From Candidatus Cloacimonadota bacterium (GTDB taxonomy: Bacteria; Cloacimonadota; Cloacimonadia; JGIOTU-2): a DNA stretch of 5,159 nucleotides. Location of the stretch: positions 3,022 through 8,180 of the forward strand of contig JACNJG010000085.1 in assembly GCA_014382685.1 (NCBI GenBank). The letters are read 5' to 3'. The position numbers and the translations under genes were made by a program. The first letter of the stretch is position 1. Each line of letters begins with the position of its first letter. Below the pieces are notes generated by a model. That model saw only the letters and a list, made by a program, of their open reading frames with translations, did not search any database and had not been told where the DNA came from. Positions 1 through 5,155 of the stretch are shown here, piece after piece.

Positions 1-35
1 AAAAAATTAAATTTTTTACTGGATCAGCGTTGATC
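1..35 (-). terminator. Possible weak terminator region of the tldD-tldE operon
   Basis: Read on the minus strand, downstream of tldE, there is a small hairpin (GATCA, loop ACGC, TGATC, at 22-35) followed after a short gap by an A/T tract that ends in six T residues at 6-1. The tract at 1-17 is itself nearly palindromic (AAAAAA, TTAAA, TTTTTT). The stem is short and the T run is not directly next to it, so this is a weak candidate. It overlaps the period-9 repeat at 23-59, which may be the real reason for the apparent pairing. Confidence 0.25.
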
Positions 36-59
36 AGTCTAATCAGTCTAATCTGCGTT
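23..59. repeat. Short period-9 tandem repeat downstream of tldE
   Basis: Two exact adjacent copies of ATCAGTCTA (33-41 and 42-50) are flanked by diverged units, ATCAGCGTTG (23-32) and ATCTGCGTT (51-59). No reading frame runs through it. It lies about 45 bases beyond the tldE stop codon. From memory, text of this kind (GCGTT and CTAATC units) recurs between genes in many environmental bacterial genomes; I cannot verify that here. It shares its position (3' of a gene) and period with the CACAGAGA repeat at 4920-4946. Confidence 0.7.
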
Positions 60-99
60 CTATTCTTATCCATTTTCTCAAATCGTTAATCAACACTCG

Positions 100-138
100 A
101 TACTATTTTGACGATACACTAATACTGTCAAATAGTAT
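100..138 (-). other. Inverted repeat spanning the tldE stop codon
   Basis: ATACTATTTTGAC (100-112) pairs with GTCAAATAGTAT (127-138), giving 12 base pairs with one bulged T and a 14-base loop. The arm at 100-112 contains the tldE stop codon (103-105), so the hairpin includes the last codons of the gene. In the minus-strand transcript no U run follows, so it is not a standard intrinsic terminator. It could be a 3'-end stabilising structure, or chance in an A/T-rich segment. Confidence 0.45.
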
Positions 139-1410
139 TGCAGGCATTCTTCCACCCCAACAGGTGTGAAGTTTGTTTTCTATAGCAACGACTTTTTTGA
201 GTGTATCATATACATTTCCTGCAACCATGACGTCTTTTACACGACCTACGATCTTACCATTTTCCACATAAAGACCGGGACTGACGCCAACCGAATAATC
301 ACCATTAGGAATATTTCCGCTGTGAGCTCCCATCACGCCATCTAGAATAATGCCTTTATCCATCATTGCGACCAGTTCTTCAAATGATTTCTCGCCGGGT
401 TCAATTCGAGGATGCAGCAAGCGTGGACCAGGTTTCATAGTTATAGTATCACCGCCCCACATCGATGCTCGGTATCCATGACCGGTTGATTGAGCACCCA
501 ACTTCTGTGCATAGTTGAGATCATAAAAGAAATTCTTGAGTACACCTTTTTCTATGATGTTCATTTTCCTGGTAGGAACTCCTTCATCATCAAAATTGCG
601 AGCTCCGGTCAATTCATCATCGAGAGGGTCATCATAGAATGTGATGGCTTCACTTACTATCTGCTTTCCAATATCTTTTTTGATCGGTGAAATGTCTTCA
701 TAAATACTCTTTGCGCTTGTCCCGCTATGAAGTCGCCAGAGCAATGTGTACATGCTTCCCGGCATAAAGAGTATTTTCATTTTACCCCCGGGAATTGTAA
801 CCACTTTTGATGAATCATTATACATTTTTACGAGGTTATCAAGAATATTACGTGAAACAGGAAACGGGATTTTATCTTCATATACCCGTGATATACCTGC
901 ACCACCACCGGGATACACCAGCCCAAGCCAGTAGCCGGTAGAGCCAATCTTTGAATGTAAATCGGTTCCATGAGAGTTAATAATTCGTATGTTAAGAACT
1001 TCTTTGTATGCGACAAGTTCTATTTCAGCATCTGTGTTATTAAGAAATACATCAGCGATGTGCCGGCAATTTTCAACCATCGAGGATGAGGTTACTTCAT
1101 TGATATGCTCATTGTAAGTTTTCAGGGTAGGCAGTTCTGAAGTATGAGGAAAATCATACATTGCCTGCACTCCGCCTTTGAGTGAGTCCAGTGCATTTTG
1201 CAGAAATTCTTCTCTATTGATAAGATTCTTCGTGTAGGAAAATCCAAGTTTTCCATTTTTGATAATACGCAGTGCCATTCCTGATTGGAACTGGCTTTCG
1301 ATGTCATGGAGTTCTCCCTTTTGGAACATTACTTCAGATGATGTTGGATCACAATAATATATTTCTGCCTGATCGCAGACTTTTCGAGCCATGTCTAATA
1401 ATTTTTCCAT
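103..1410 (-). CDS. pmbA: TldE/PmbA-type subunit of the TldD-TldE peptidase
   Basis: A 435-residue TldD/PmbA-family protein, close to the roughly 450 residues of E. coli TldE (PmbA). Family landmarks are a glycine-rich stretch at 167-173 (PGGGAGI), FDDEGVPT at 273-280, IEPGEKSFEEL near 336-346, NGDYSVGV at 369-376 and an AGN turn at 397-399. Where TldD carries HExxxH, this protein reads YTLLWRLHSG (221-230), so the zinc ligands are absent and it is assigned as the non-catalytic TldE partner. In the family the heterodimer is cytoplasmic and cleaves unstructured peptides; known roles include microcin B17 leader removal and CcdA degradation. The ATG at 1410 is preferred over an in-frame start at 1464: it follows AGGAGG by 6 bases and begins the conserved part (MEKLLDMARK), while the 18 extra residues would lie inside tldD. 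The start overlaps the tldD stop (TAATG), so coupled translation is expected. The stop is TAG. Subunit identity is firm; the physiological substrate is unknown. Confidence 0.93.
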   Translation of the reverse strand: MEKLLDMARKVCDQAEIYYCDPTSSEVMFQKGELHDIESQFQSGMALRIIKNGKLGFSYTKNLINREEFLQNALDSLKGGVQAMYDFPHTSELPTLKTYNEHINEVTSSSMVENCRHIADVFLNNTDAEIELVAYKEVLNIRIINSHGTDLHSKIGSTGYWLGLVYPGGGAGISRVYEDKIPFPVSRNILDNLVKMYNDSSKVVTIPGGKMKILFMPGSMYTLLWRLHSGTSAKSIYEDISPIKKDIGKQIVSEAITFYDDPLDDELTGARNFDDEGVPTRKMNIIEKGVLKNFFYDLNYAQKLGAQSTGHGYRASMWGGDTITMKPGPRLLHPRIEPGEKSFEELVAMMDKGIILDGVMGAHSGNIPNGDYSVGVSPGLYVENGKIVGRVKDVMVAGNVYDTLKKVVAIENKLHTCWGGRMPAILFDSISVSSK

Positions 1411-2774
1411 TAGATACCTCCTAACACGACATTTTTCACAAGAATGTGTGGTGCTCCGTGGCAAGAGCGAATGTTGGTCTGCCCTTTGCCGCAGCCCCCG
1501 GTTTTGGAAAGTTTCAGATCATTTGCAACAGCTGTTATATCCTGAAGAGTTTGATAAAGGTTACCGGAAATATTGATATCACGGATCATGCGATCTTTCT
1601 TTCCATTCTTCACAACATAACCGTATTGAGCTCCGAAAGTGAAGTTTTCGCCTGAGGTCTGACCACCTTTCGGGTCAAGGATGTAAAGACCGTCACCAAG
1701 TTCCGTTATGAGCTGTTCGAGGGTTTTCTCTCTGGGTTCAATATATATCGTGCCCATGCGGATGATAGGGGCAAAGCGGTAATCTTCTGCTACACAGTGC
1801 CCTGAAATCGGCTCACCGAACTCATTAGCTGTTCTGCGTGAATGCAGTCTGCCGGCAAGCACACCGTTGATTAGAAGTTTTACTTCTCGGATTGCCACAC
1901 CTTCGTCATCATATTTATAGAATCCAAGCTGATTCGGCATTGTTGCATTATCAATAATTGAGAGTACATCATTGCCGAGTTTGTTGCCGATTTGCATCTT
2001 TTTTCTCATTGCAGGCAGTGATTCCACAATATCAGCTTCGGAGAAATGTCCAAAAGCTTCGTGGGCGAATACTCCGGCAAGACCCTGGTTGAGAATACAA
2101 TTGTAAACGCCGGCTTTGACCTGTTCAGCTTTAAGAAGATCGATAGCTATCTGTGTTCTTTGTTCAAATTTATCATCAATATCTCTGACAGTATAAAATC
2201 CATCGCTTCCACCGGCACCTACGCGTACATTCTGAGTTAGGTTTCCATCCTTACTGATAATACTTCCGCCTATACCGGTCGTGATGAGATCTTCATGGAT
2301 TTCTGCTCCTTCTGAAGAGATGAAGTATTTTTCACGGATCATTTCAAAATATCTCATGTTTGTCATCGCTATCTTTTCATGAGCCAGGGGAATATCATTG
2401 TAATGTCTTAGCAATTCCAATTTTTCTTCGATAGAAATATTACGTGGATCTTCCTTCAAAGTTGGAATGAATGTATCCTTAATAATGGGTACTTCTGCAA
2501 GCTGAACGGGTTTTTTGATAATGTTTCCAATAAGTATAGCATTCTCCTGCGCAGTTTTCAATGCTTTCTCTGCATCTTCTTCTTTTGTGAAGGAAACGGA
2601 TGTGAATCCCCCGTTTTTCAGCACACGAATTACATATCCGTCCGTTGTAGTTGAGCCGATATTGGAGAGCTCTTTACCATCAAGTGTAATGAACGTGTCT
2701 TTTTTGATCTCGTAACGGATGTCTGCATAATCAGCATCTGCTTTATGTAAGATCTGTTTTAGCTTGGGTAGCAT
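1410..2774 (-). CDS. tldD: TldD, catalytic subunit of the TldD-TldE metallopeptidase
   Basis: A 454-residue protein, somewhat shorter than the roughly 480 residues of E. coli TldD. The metal-site motif is HEAFGH at 238-243, within VFAHEAFGHFSEAD. The third ligand expected from the E. coli structure, a C-terminal cysteine, is matched by Cys428 in GGCGKGQ (426-432). Other family landmarks are GLAGVF just before the motif, YDDEGVAIREV at 288-298, LINGVLAGRLHSRRTA at 301-316, FAPIIRMGTIYIEP at 334-347 and NISGNLY at 401-407. TldE shares the DDEG-to-GVL segment, consistent with the two subunits being paralogues. No signal peptide is seen, which fits a cytoplasmic peptidase acting on unfolded peptides through a narrow cleft. 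The ATG at 2774 has AGGAGG 4 bases upstream and a plausible promoter behind it. It is the first gene of a two-gene operon with tldE. The family call is very secure; the natural substrate cannot be read from the sequence. Confidence 0.95.
   Translation of the reverse strand: MLPKLKQILHKADADYADIRYEIKKDTFITLDGKELSNIGSTTTDGYVIRVLKNGGFTSVSFTKEEDAEKALKTAQENAILIGNIIKKPVQLAEVPIIKDTFIPTLKEDPRNISIEEKLELLRHYNDIPLAHEKIAMTNMRYFEMIREKYFISSEGAEIHEDLITTGIGGSIISKDGNLTQNVRVGAGGSDGFYTVRDIDDKFEQRTQIAIDLLKAEQVKAGVYNCILNQGLAGVFAHEAFGHFSEADIVESLPAMRKKMQIGNKLGNDVLSIIDNATMPNQLGFYKYDDEGVAIREVKLLINGVLAGRLHSRRTANEFGEPISGHCVAEDYRFAPIIRMGTIYIEPREKTLEQLITELGDGLYILDPKGGQTSGENFTFGAQYGYVVKNGKKDRMIRDINISGNLYQTLQDITAVANDLKLSKTGGCGKGQTNIRSCHGAPHILVKNVVLGGI
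1417..1422 (-). promoter_or_regulatory. Shine-Dalgarno site of tldE inside the end of tldD
   Basis: A perfect AGGAGG on the minus strand, 6 bases before the ATG at 1410. It lies in the last codons of tldD. It decides the tldE start against the longer reading from 1464, and with the TAATG overlap it supports termination-reinitiation coupling of the two subunits. Confidence 0.9.
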
Positions 2775-2778
2775 AGGA

Positions 2779-2784
2779 CCTCCT
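2779..2784 (-). promoter_or_regulatory. Shine-Dalgarno site of tldD
   Basis: AGGAGG on the minus strand, 4 bases before the ATG at 2774. This perfect match fixes the tldD start. The spacing is slightly short, but the match is strong. Confidence 0.85.
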
Positions 2785-2798
2785 ATTTATTTTTTTGT

Positions 2799-2828
2799 AA
2801 TATGCTGGAAATTAGCAAAATAAGTCAA
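2799..2828 (-). promoter_or_regulatory. Predicted sigma-70-like promoter of tldD-tldE
   Basis: On the minus strand a TTGACT -35 box (2828-2823) is followed by an 18-base spacer and CATATT (2804-2799) as the -10 box, matching 5/6 and 4/6 of consensus. Transcription would start near 2792, giving a leader of about 18 bases that carries the AGGAGG site. The surrounding DNA is very A/T rich, which raises the chance of random matches. If real, the tld pair has its own promoter and does not depend on read-through from the MATE gene. Confidence 0.5.
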
Positions 2829-2867
2829 TTTTTTATTTTTAAATTATTATGCCCAATTTTCTCGTCT

Positions 2868-2896
2868 CTTTGCGAAAGAAAGAAACTTTCGCAAAG
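2868..2896 (-). terminator. Perfect 11-bp hairpin just after the MATE gene
   Basis: CTTTGCGAAAG (2868-2878) and CTTTCGCAAAG (2886-2896) are exact reverse complements around a 7-base loop (AAAGAAA). The stem begins two bases past the MATE stop codon (2901-2899), so position argues for a terminator or 3'-end processing barrier for that transcript. No U run follows on the minus strand (AGACGAGAAAATT comes next), so classic intrinsic termination is doubtful. Each arm is itself self-complementary (CTTT, 3 bases, AAAG), so two small hairpins could form instead of one. Confidence 0.55.
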
Positions 2897-2898
2897 GA

Positions 2899-4272
2899 TC
2901 AGCTTGGGGAAATGGAATCAGCAATGATCCTTTCTTCAGCTTTTCTGATATGATTTACTGTAAAGAAATGAGCTAAAACACCTGCTATACAATAGGCGAT
3001 AGTGATTCCAATAAAAGCGCCTTGAATCTGAAGAATATGCGATCCGAGATAAGCAAGAGGAATATAGAGCACAAACATCTGAACTGTGACCAGTCCGGCA
3101 GCATGAAAGGGTTTTTGCAATACATTGAGCGACACATTACAAAGAAGCAGAATACCCTGCAGTCCATAACCAAGAGGGACAATAGAAAGATATTTTATGA
3201 TCGTTTCAACAACCAAAGGATCTTTATTGAAAATACCGGCAATGGGTCTGGCAAAAATAAAGAGAATAATAAAAGAACCGAAGCCCCACACAAGTGAAAA
3301 TATTTCAGCCAGCCACAGCCCTCTTTTTACTCGACCAAATAATTTAGCTCCCAGATTCTGCCCGATAAAAGGTCCAAATACTGAAGAGAGAGCACGTATT
3401 ACAGCAAGCGCAAAGAACTCAATTCTGGAAGCAACACCAAAACCTGCTACTGCTTTTGGCCCATAAACTGAAATGATCCGCGTCATTACTCCGATTGAAA
3501 GAGGAAGGATCATGCGAGCTCCTGCAATGGGAACGCCGATATACAGAATGGATTTCCATGATGCAAATATATCCCGCAGAGGAGTCCGCTCAAATGTGAC
3601 CATTCTATCTCTACGAACCAGCACCCAGGTTGCAGCAACAGATGCACTGAAGCGCGCAATAACAGTCGAGATAGCAGCTCCGCGGATTCCAAGAGCGGGA
3701 AAAGGTCCCAATCCAAAAATAAGCATCGGATCCATAATGAAATTCATTATCACTGCGACGACCATTATCGCGCTTGGAGTTTTCGTGTCGCCTGTTGCCC
3801 TGATCGCATTATTACCGACCATTGGAATAAGCACGAAAAACATGCCGTAATACCAGATGTTCATGTATTGTTTGATGTAGGGAAGAACCTGGGATGTTGC
3901 ACCGAGAAGTTTGAAAAGCGGACCGATCGTGGAAAGCCCGATGATCACAAAGATGAAAACAAGTACGATTGCGAGCATAAGTCCATCTGTAGTAATTCTT
4001 CGAACTTTGTAGGTATCACCCTCTCCGATGGCGCGGGAAATAATCGCAGAAACACCCATTCCCACACCGAGTGCTATGCTGTTCACAACGAGTACGACAG
4101 GAAAAGTAAAGCTGAGAGCAGCAAGTTGTGTAGCTCCTAATTTTCCTACAAAAAAGGTATCGACAAGATTGAAAGCGACCATGCCGAGCATGCCTACTAT
4201 CATAGGAGCTGTGAGTTTGATCAGCAGCTTGCCAATAGGACCATCAATAAGTTTTGCTTTGGTATTCTTCAT
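2899..4272 (-). CDS. MATE-family multidrug/sodium (or proton) antiporter
   Basis: A 457-residue polytopic inner-membrane protein, the usual length for a MATE exporter with twelve membrane helices in two six-helix halves. Typical family signatures appear in order: NLVDTFFVGKLG at 35-46, the glycine/serine-rich GVGMGVSAIISRAIGEGD at 69-86, RATGDTKTP at 158-166, DPMLIFGLGP followed by LGIRGAAIST at 181-203, and FGPFIGQNLGAK at 299-310, the second-half counterpart of the residue 69-86 region. Such proteins extrude cationic drugs or metabolites in exchange for Na+ or H+; neither the substrate nor the coupling ion can be told from the sequence. The ATG at 4272 gives the conserved N-terminus, but its Shine-Dalgarno site is weak (GGAA a few bases upstream), unlike the tld genes. 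An inverted repeat lies just upstream at 4281-4304. The gene precedes tldD in the same direction, with 124 bases, a hairpin and a likely promoter between them. The family is certain; the subfamily (NorM, DinF or MepA-like) is not resolved. Confidence 0.94.
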   Translation of the reverse strand: MKNTKAKLIDGPIGKLLIKLTAPMIVGMLGMVAFNLVDTFFVGKLGATQLAALSFTFPVVLVVNSIALGVGMGVSAIISRAIGEGDTYKVRRITTDGLMLAIVLVFIFVIIGLSTIGPLFKLLGATSQVLPYIKQYMNIWYYGMFFVLIPMVGNNAIRATGDTKTPSAIMVVAVIMNFIMDPMLIFGLGPFPALGIRGAAISTVIARFSASVAATWVLVRRDRMVTFERTPLRDIFASWKSILYIGVPIAGARMILPLSIGVMTRIISVYGPKAVAGFGVASRIEFFALAVIRALSSVFGPFIGQNLGAKLFGRVKRGLWLAEIFSLVWGFGSFIILFIFARPIAGIFNKDPLVVETIIKYLSIVPLGYGLQGILLLCNVSLNVLQKPFHAAGLVTVQMFVLYIPLAYLGSHILQIQGAFIGITIAYCIAGVLAHFFTVNHIRKAEERIIADSISPS

Positions 4273-4280
4273 CTATTCCA

Positions 4281-4304
4281 ACTTTCCATGGGAAATGGAA
4301 AAGT
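4281..4304. promoter_or_regulatory. Inverted repeat upstream of the MATE gene, possible operator or leader hairpin
   Basis: ACTTTCCAT (4281-4289) and ATGGAAAAGT (4295-4304) are reverse complements apart from one extra base, with a 5-base centre (GGGAA); the inner 7 pairs are perfect. It lies 8 bases before the MATE start codon and about 84 bases before the thioesterase ATG. In the MATE transcript it would form a hairpin just 5' of the weak ribosome site; in DNA its size suits a dimeric repressor. No regulator gene is in the window, so either role is speculative. Confidence 0.35.
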
Positions 4305-4336
4305 GAGATATTTTTCGTCAAGCTAATGAGAAAAAC

Positions 4337-4363
4337 TTGATAAGAAATATGCAGAAATTAAAT
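4337..4363 (+). promoter_or_regulatory. Weak candidate promoter of the thioesterase gene
   Basis: TTGATA (4337-4342) could serve as the -35 box and TTAAAT (4358-4363) as the -10 box, but the spacer is only 15 bases. Transcription would then begin near 4370, which suits the preferred ATG at 4388 and would leave the upstream in-frame starts untranslated. The region is A/T rich and the match is poor, so the support is modest. Confidence 0.25.
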
Positions 4364-4379
4364 TCGAAAATTATGAAAG

Positions 4380-4387
4380 AAGGTGAT
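4380..4387 (+). promoter_or_regulatory. Shine-Dalgarno site deciding the thioesterase start
   Basis: AAGGTGAT directly abuts the ATG at 4388. AGGTGAT can pair with AUCACCU near the 3' end of 16S rRNA. Other in-frame starts (TTG 4337, ATG 4349, ATG 4376) have no comparable site, so 4388 is preferred. Confidence 0.6.
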
Positions 4388-4864
4388 ATGCGAGAAATTC
4401 TGAATCCTTATAATAAGTATAATGGTTACTACTGCTTCGGGTGCGCGCAAAACAATGAGCATGGTCTGCAAATGACCTTTTATGAAGATGGCGATGAGGT
4501 CGTGTCAAAGTGGGAGCCAAAAGATTTTTTTCAGGGCTATTTCAATGTGCTTCATGGTGGCATTCAATCCGCACTAATAGATGAGATCGGAAGCTGGGTT
4601 GTATTGATCAAAGGTAAGACAATTGGTGTGACAGGCAAACTTGAGGTGAGATATAAAAAAACCGTATATGTCAATAAAGGAGCGATCACACTTCGAGCGA
4701 AGCTTCAAACGAAAAGACGAAATCTCTATACTGTATTTGTGCAGCTCTTCGATGCGGAAGAAACGCTCTGCGCAGAAGGAAATGTAACCTATTTTACCTT
4801 TTCTAAGGAGAAGGCAGAGAAGCACTTCTATTTTCCTGAATATGAGGGATTTTTCAAGGATTAG
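4388..4864 (+). CDS. PaaI-like hotdog-fold acyl-CoA thioesterase family protein
   Basis: A 158-residue single-domain protein of typical size for a PaaI-family hotdog thioesterase. The N-terminus carries a CFGC motif (16-19) followed by NNEHGL (22-27), the cysteine-glycine head common in one branch of this family. Next comes VLHGGIQSALIDEIGSW (54-70), where HGG (56-58) and Asp65-Glu66 on the central hotdog helix correspond to the usual oxyanion-hole and catalytic region. The remaining beta strands run through VRYKKTVYVNKGAITLRAKL and AEGNVTYFTF (129-138). The expected reaction is hydrolysis of an acyl-CoA thioester in the cytoplasm, by a homotetramer or homodimer; the acyl group is unknown, and some members are uncharacterised. 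Translation could begin further upstream (ATG 4349 adds 13 residues, TTG 4337 adds 17), but only the ATG at 4388 has a ribosome site, and the added residues look unlike a conserved domain. The gene is divergent from the MATE gene and appears monocistronic. No terminator is evident downstream. Confidence 0.85.
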   Translation: MREILNPYNKYNGYYCFGCAQNNEHGLQMTFYEDGDEVVSKWEPKDFFQGYFNVLHGGIQSALIDEIGSWVVLIKGKTIGVTGKLEVRYKKTVYVNKGAITLRAKLQTKRRNLYTVFVQLFDAEETLCAEGNVTYFTFSKEKAEKHFYFPEYEGFFKD

Positions 4865-4883
4865 CCAAGACTAAAAAGAATTC

Positions 4884-4899
4884 ACGCAAAGACGCAAAG
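4884..4899. repeat. Tandem ACGCAAAG micro-repeat
   Basis: Two exact tandem copies of ACGCAAAG (4884-4891, 4892-4899) lie about 20 bases after the thioesterase stop codon. From memory this string (TTCACGCAAAGACGCAAAGG) is frequent between genes in unrelated environmental bacteria; that needs a search to confirm. No coding frame is supported. Confidence 0.7.
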
Positions 4900-4919
4900 G
4901 CAAGCAGAAAATAATTTAC

Positions 4920-4946
4920 CACAGAGAACACAGAGAGCACGGAGAA
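4920..4946. repeat. Period-9 tandem repeat, CACAGAGAA type
   Basis: Three consecutive 9-base units: CACAGAGAA (4920-4928), CACAGAGAG (4929-4937) and CACGGAGAA (4938-4946), differing at one or two positions. The block stands between the ACGCAAAG repeat and a double hairpin at 4950-4979. As with the repeat at 23-59, it is intergenic, 3' of a gene and of period 9, so the two may belong to one class of spacer element. I see no protein or RNA gene in it. Confidence 0.75.
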
Positions 4947-4949
4947 AAT

Positions 4950-4979
4950 CTCCTCTTGAGAGGAGTACGACTTTAGTCG
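4950..4979. repeat. Two adjacent short palindromes (REP-like double hairpin)
   Basis: CTCCTCTTGAGAGGAG (4950-4965) is a 7-bp stem around TG. Two bases later CGACTTTAGTCG (4968-4979) is a 5-bp stem around TT, followed by GGAGGTGTGTTTC. No T run follows on either strand that would make a good terminator. Two closely spaced hairpins of this kind are typical of interspersed palindromic repeats. It may also slow 3'-end decay of the thioesterase transcript. Confidence 0.55.
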
Positions 4980-5007
4980 GGAGGTGTGTTTCATTGGAAA
5001 TTCCTTA

Positions 5008-5091
5008 TCCAATATTTGATATTCAACATATGAGTTTACTCTAAAAAGTGTGTAATTAGAAATATGTTAGAAAATGCATCAAATATTTGGA
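5008..5091. repeat. Nested inverted repeat, 84 bases, possible miniature element or structured RNA
   Basis: TCCAATATTTGAT (5008-5020) is the reverse complement of ATCAAATATTTGGA (5078-5091) apart from one extra A. Inside it AACATAT (5025-5031) pairs exactly with ATATGTT (5062-5068), and GAGTTTACTC (5032-5041) forms a small hairpin. Together they could fold into one long interrupted stem. The ends are not flanked by an obvious target duplication, and no open reading frame of note lies inside. All the arms are A/T rich, so part of the pairing could be chance. Confidence 0.4.
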
Positions 5092-5107
5092 AACCGATGA
5101 ATCGGTT
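5092..5107. repeat. Short palindrome AACCGATGAATCGGTT
   Basis: A 7-bp inverted repeat around GA (in RNA, more likely 6 bp with a TGAA loop). It begins right after the nested repeat ending at 5091 and lies 18 bases before the 30-bp palindrome. Its 3' end, GGTTAA (5104-5109), is also complementary to TTAACC at 5127-5132, so alternative folds with the next element are possible. Confidence 0.55.
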
Positions 5108-5125
5108 AAAATTAGCTATCTTCCT

Positions 5126-5155
5126 ATTAACCACCAACTTAAGTTGGTGGTTAAT
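5126..5155. repeat. Perfect 30-bp palindrome at the window edge
   Basis: ATTAACCACCAACTT (5126-5140) is followed at once by its exact reverse complement (5141-5155), with no spacer. In DNA it could form a cruciform, in RNA a long hairpin with a tight turn. No U run follows on the plus strand (TGAAA comes next). Its partner at 5092-5107 and the lack of a gene suggest a repeat-element end; IS200/IS605 and REP elements carry subterminal hairpins of this sort. The window ends four bases later, so the rest of any element is out of sight. Confidence 0.7.

Noticed and set aside
1411..1464. An 18-residue N-terminal extension of TldE from the in-frame start at 1464
   Set aside because: It lies entirely within tldD coding sequence, has no family similarity that I recognise, and the ATG at 1410 has a perfect AGGAGG site.
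4269..4289. A six-codon leader frame (MESWNR) whose stop overlaps the MATE ATG
   Set aside because: It has no ribosome site and is too short to distinguish from chance, though the ATGA overlap is neat.
3022..4306. Several plus-strand open frames of 89-125 codons opposite the MATE gene
   Set aside because: They are antisense to a well-conserved transporter, overlap each other in different frames, and show no recognisable domains or ribosome sites.
4293..4321. A TTGACG box on the minus strand as the -35 of a MATE promoter
   Set aside because: No acceptable -10 box is found 16-18 bases downstream (CCATTT or CATTTC only), so a promoter call is not supported.
4574..4825. An 83-codon minus-strand frame opposite the thioesterase
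   Set aside because: It is opposite a conserved hotdog domain and has no recognisable features; it is a shadow frame.
4884..5155. The repeats in the tail as a CRISPR array
   Set aside because: The units are 8-9 bases and directly adjacent, with no 23-47-base repeats and no regular spacers; the palindromes differ from one another.
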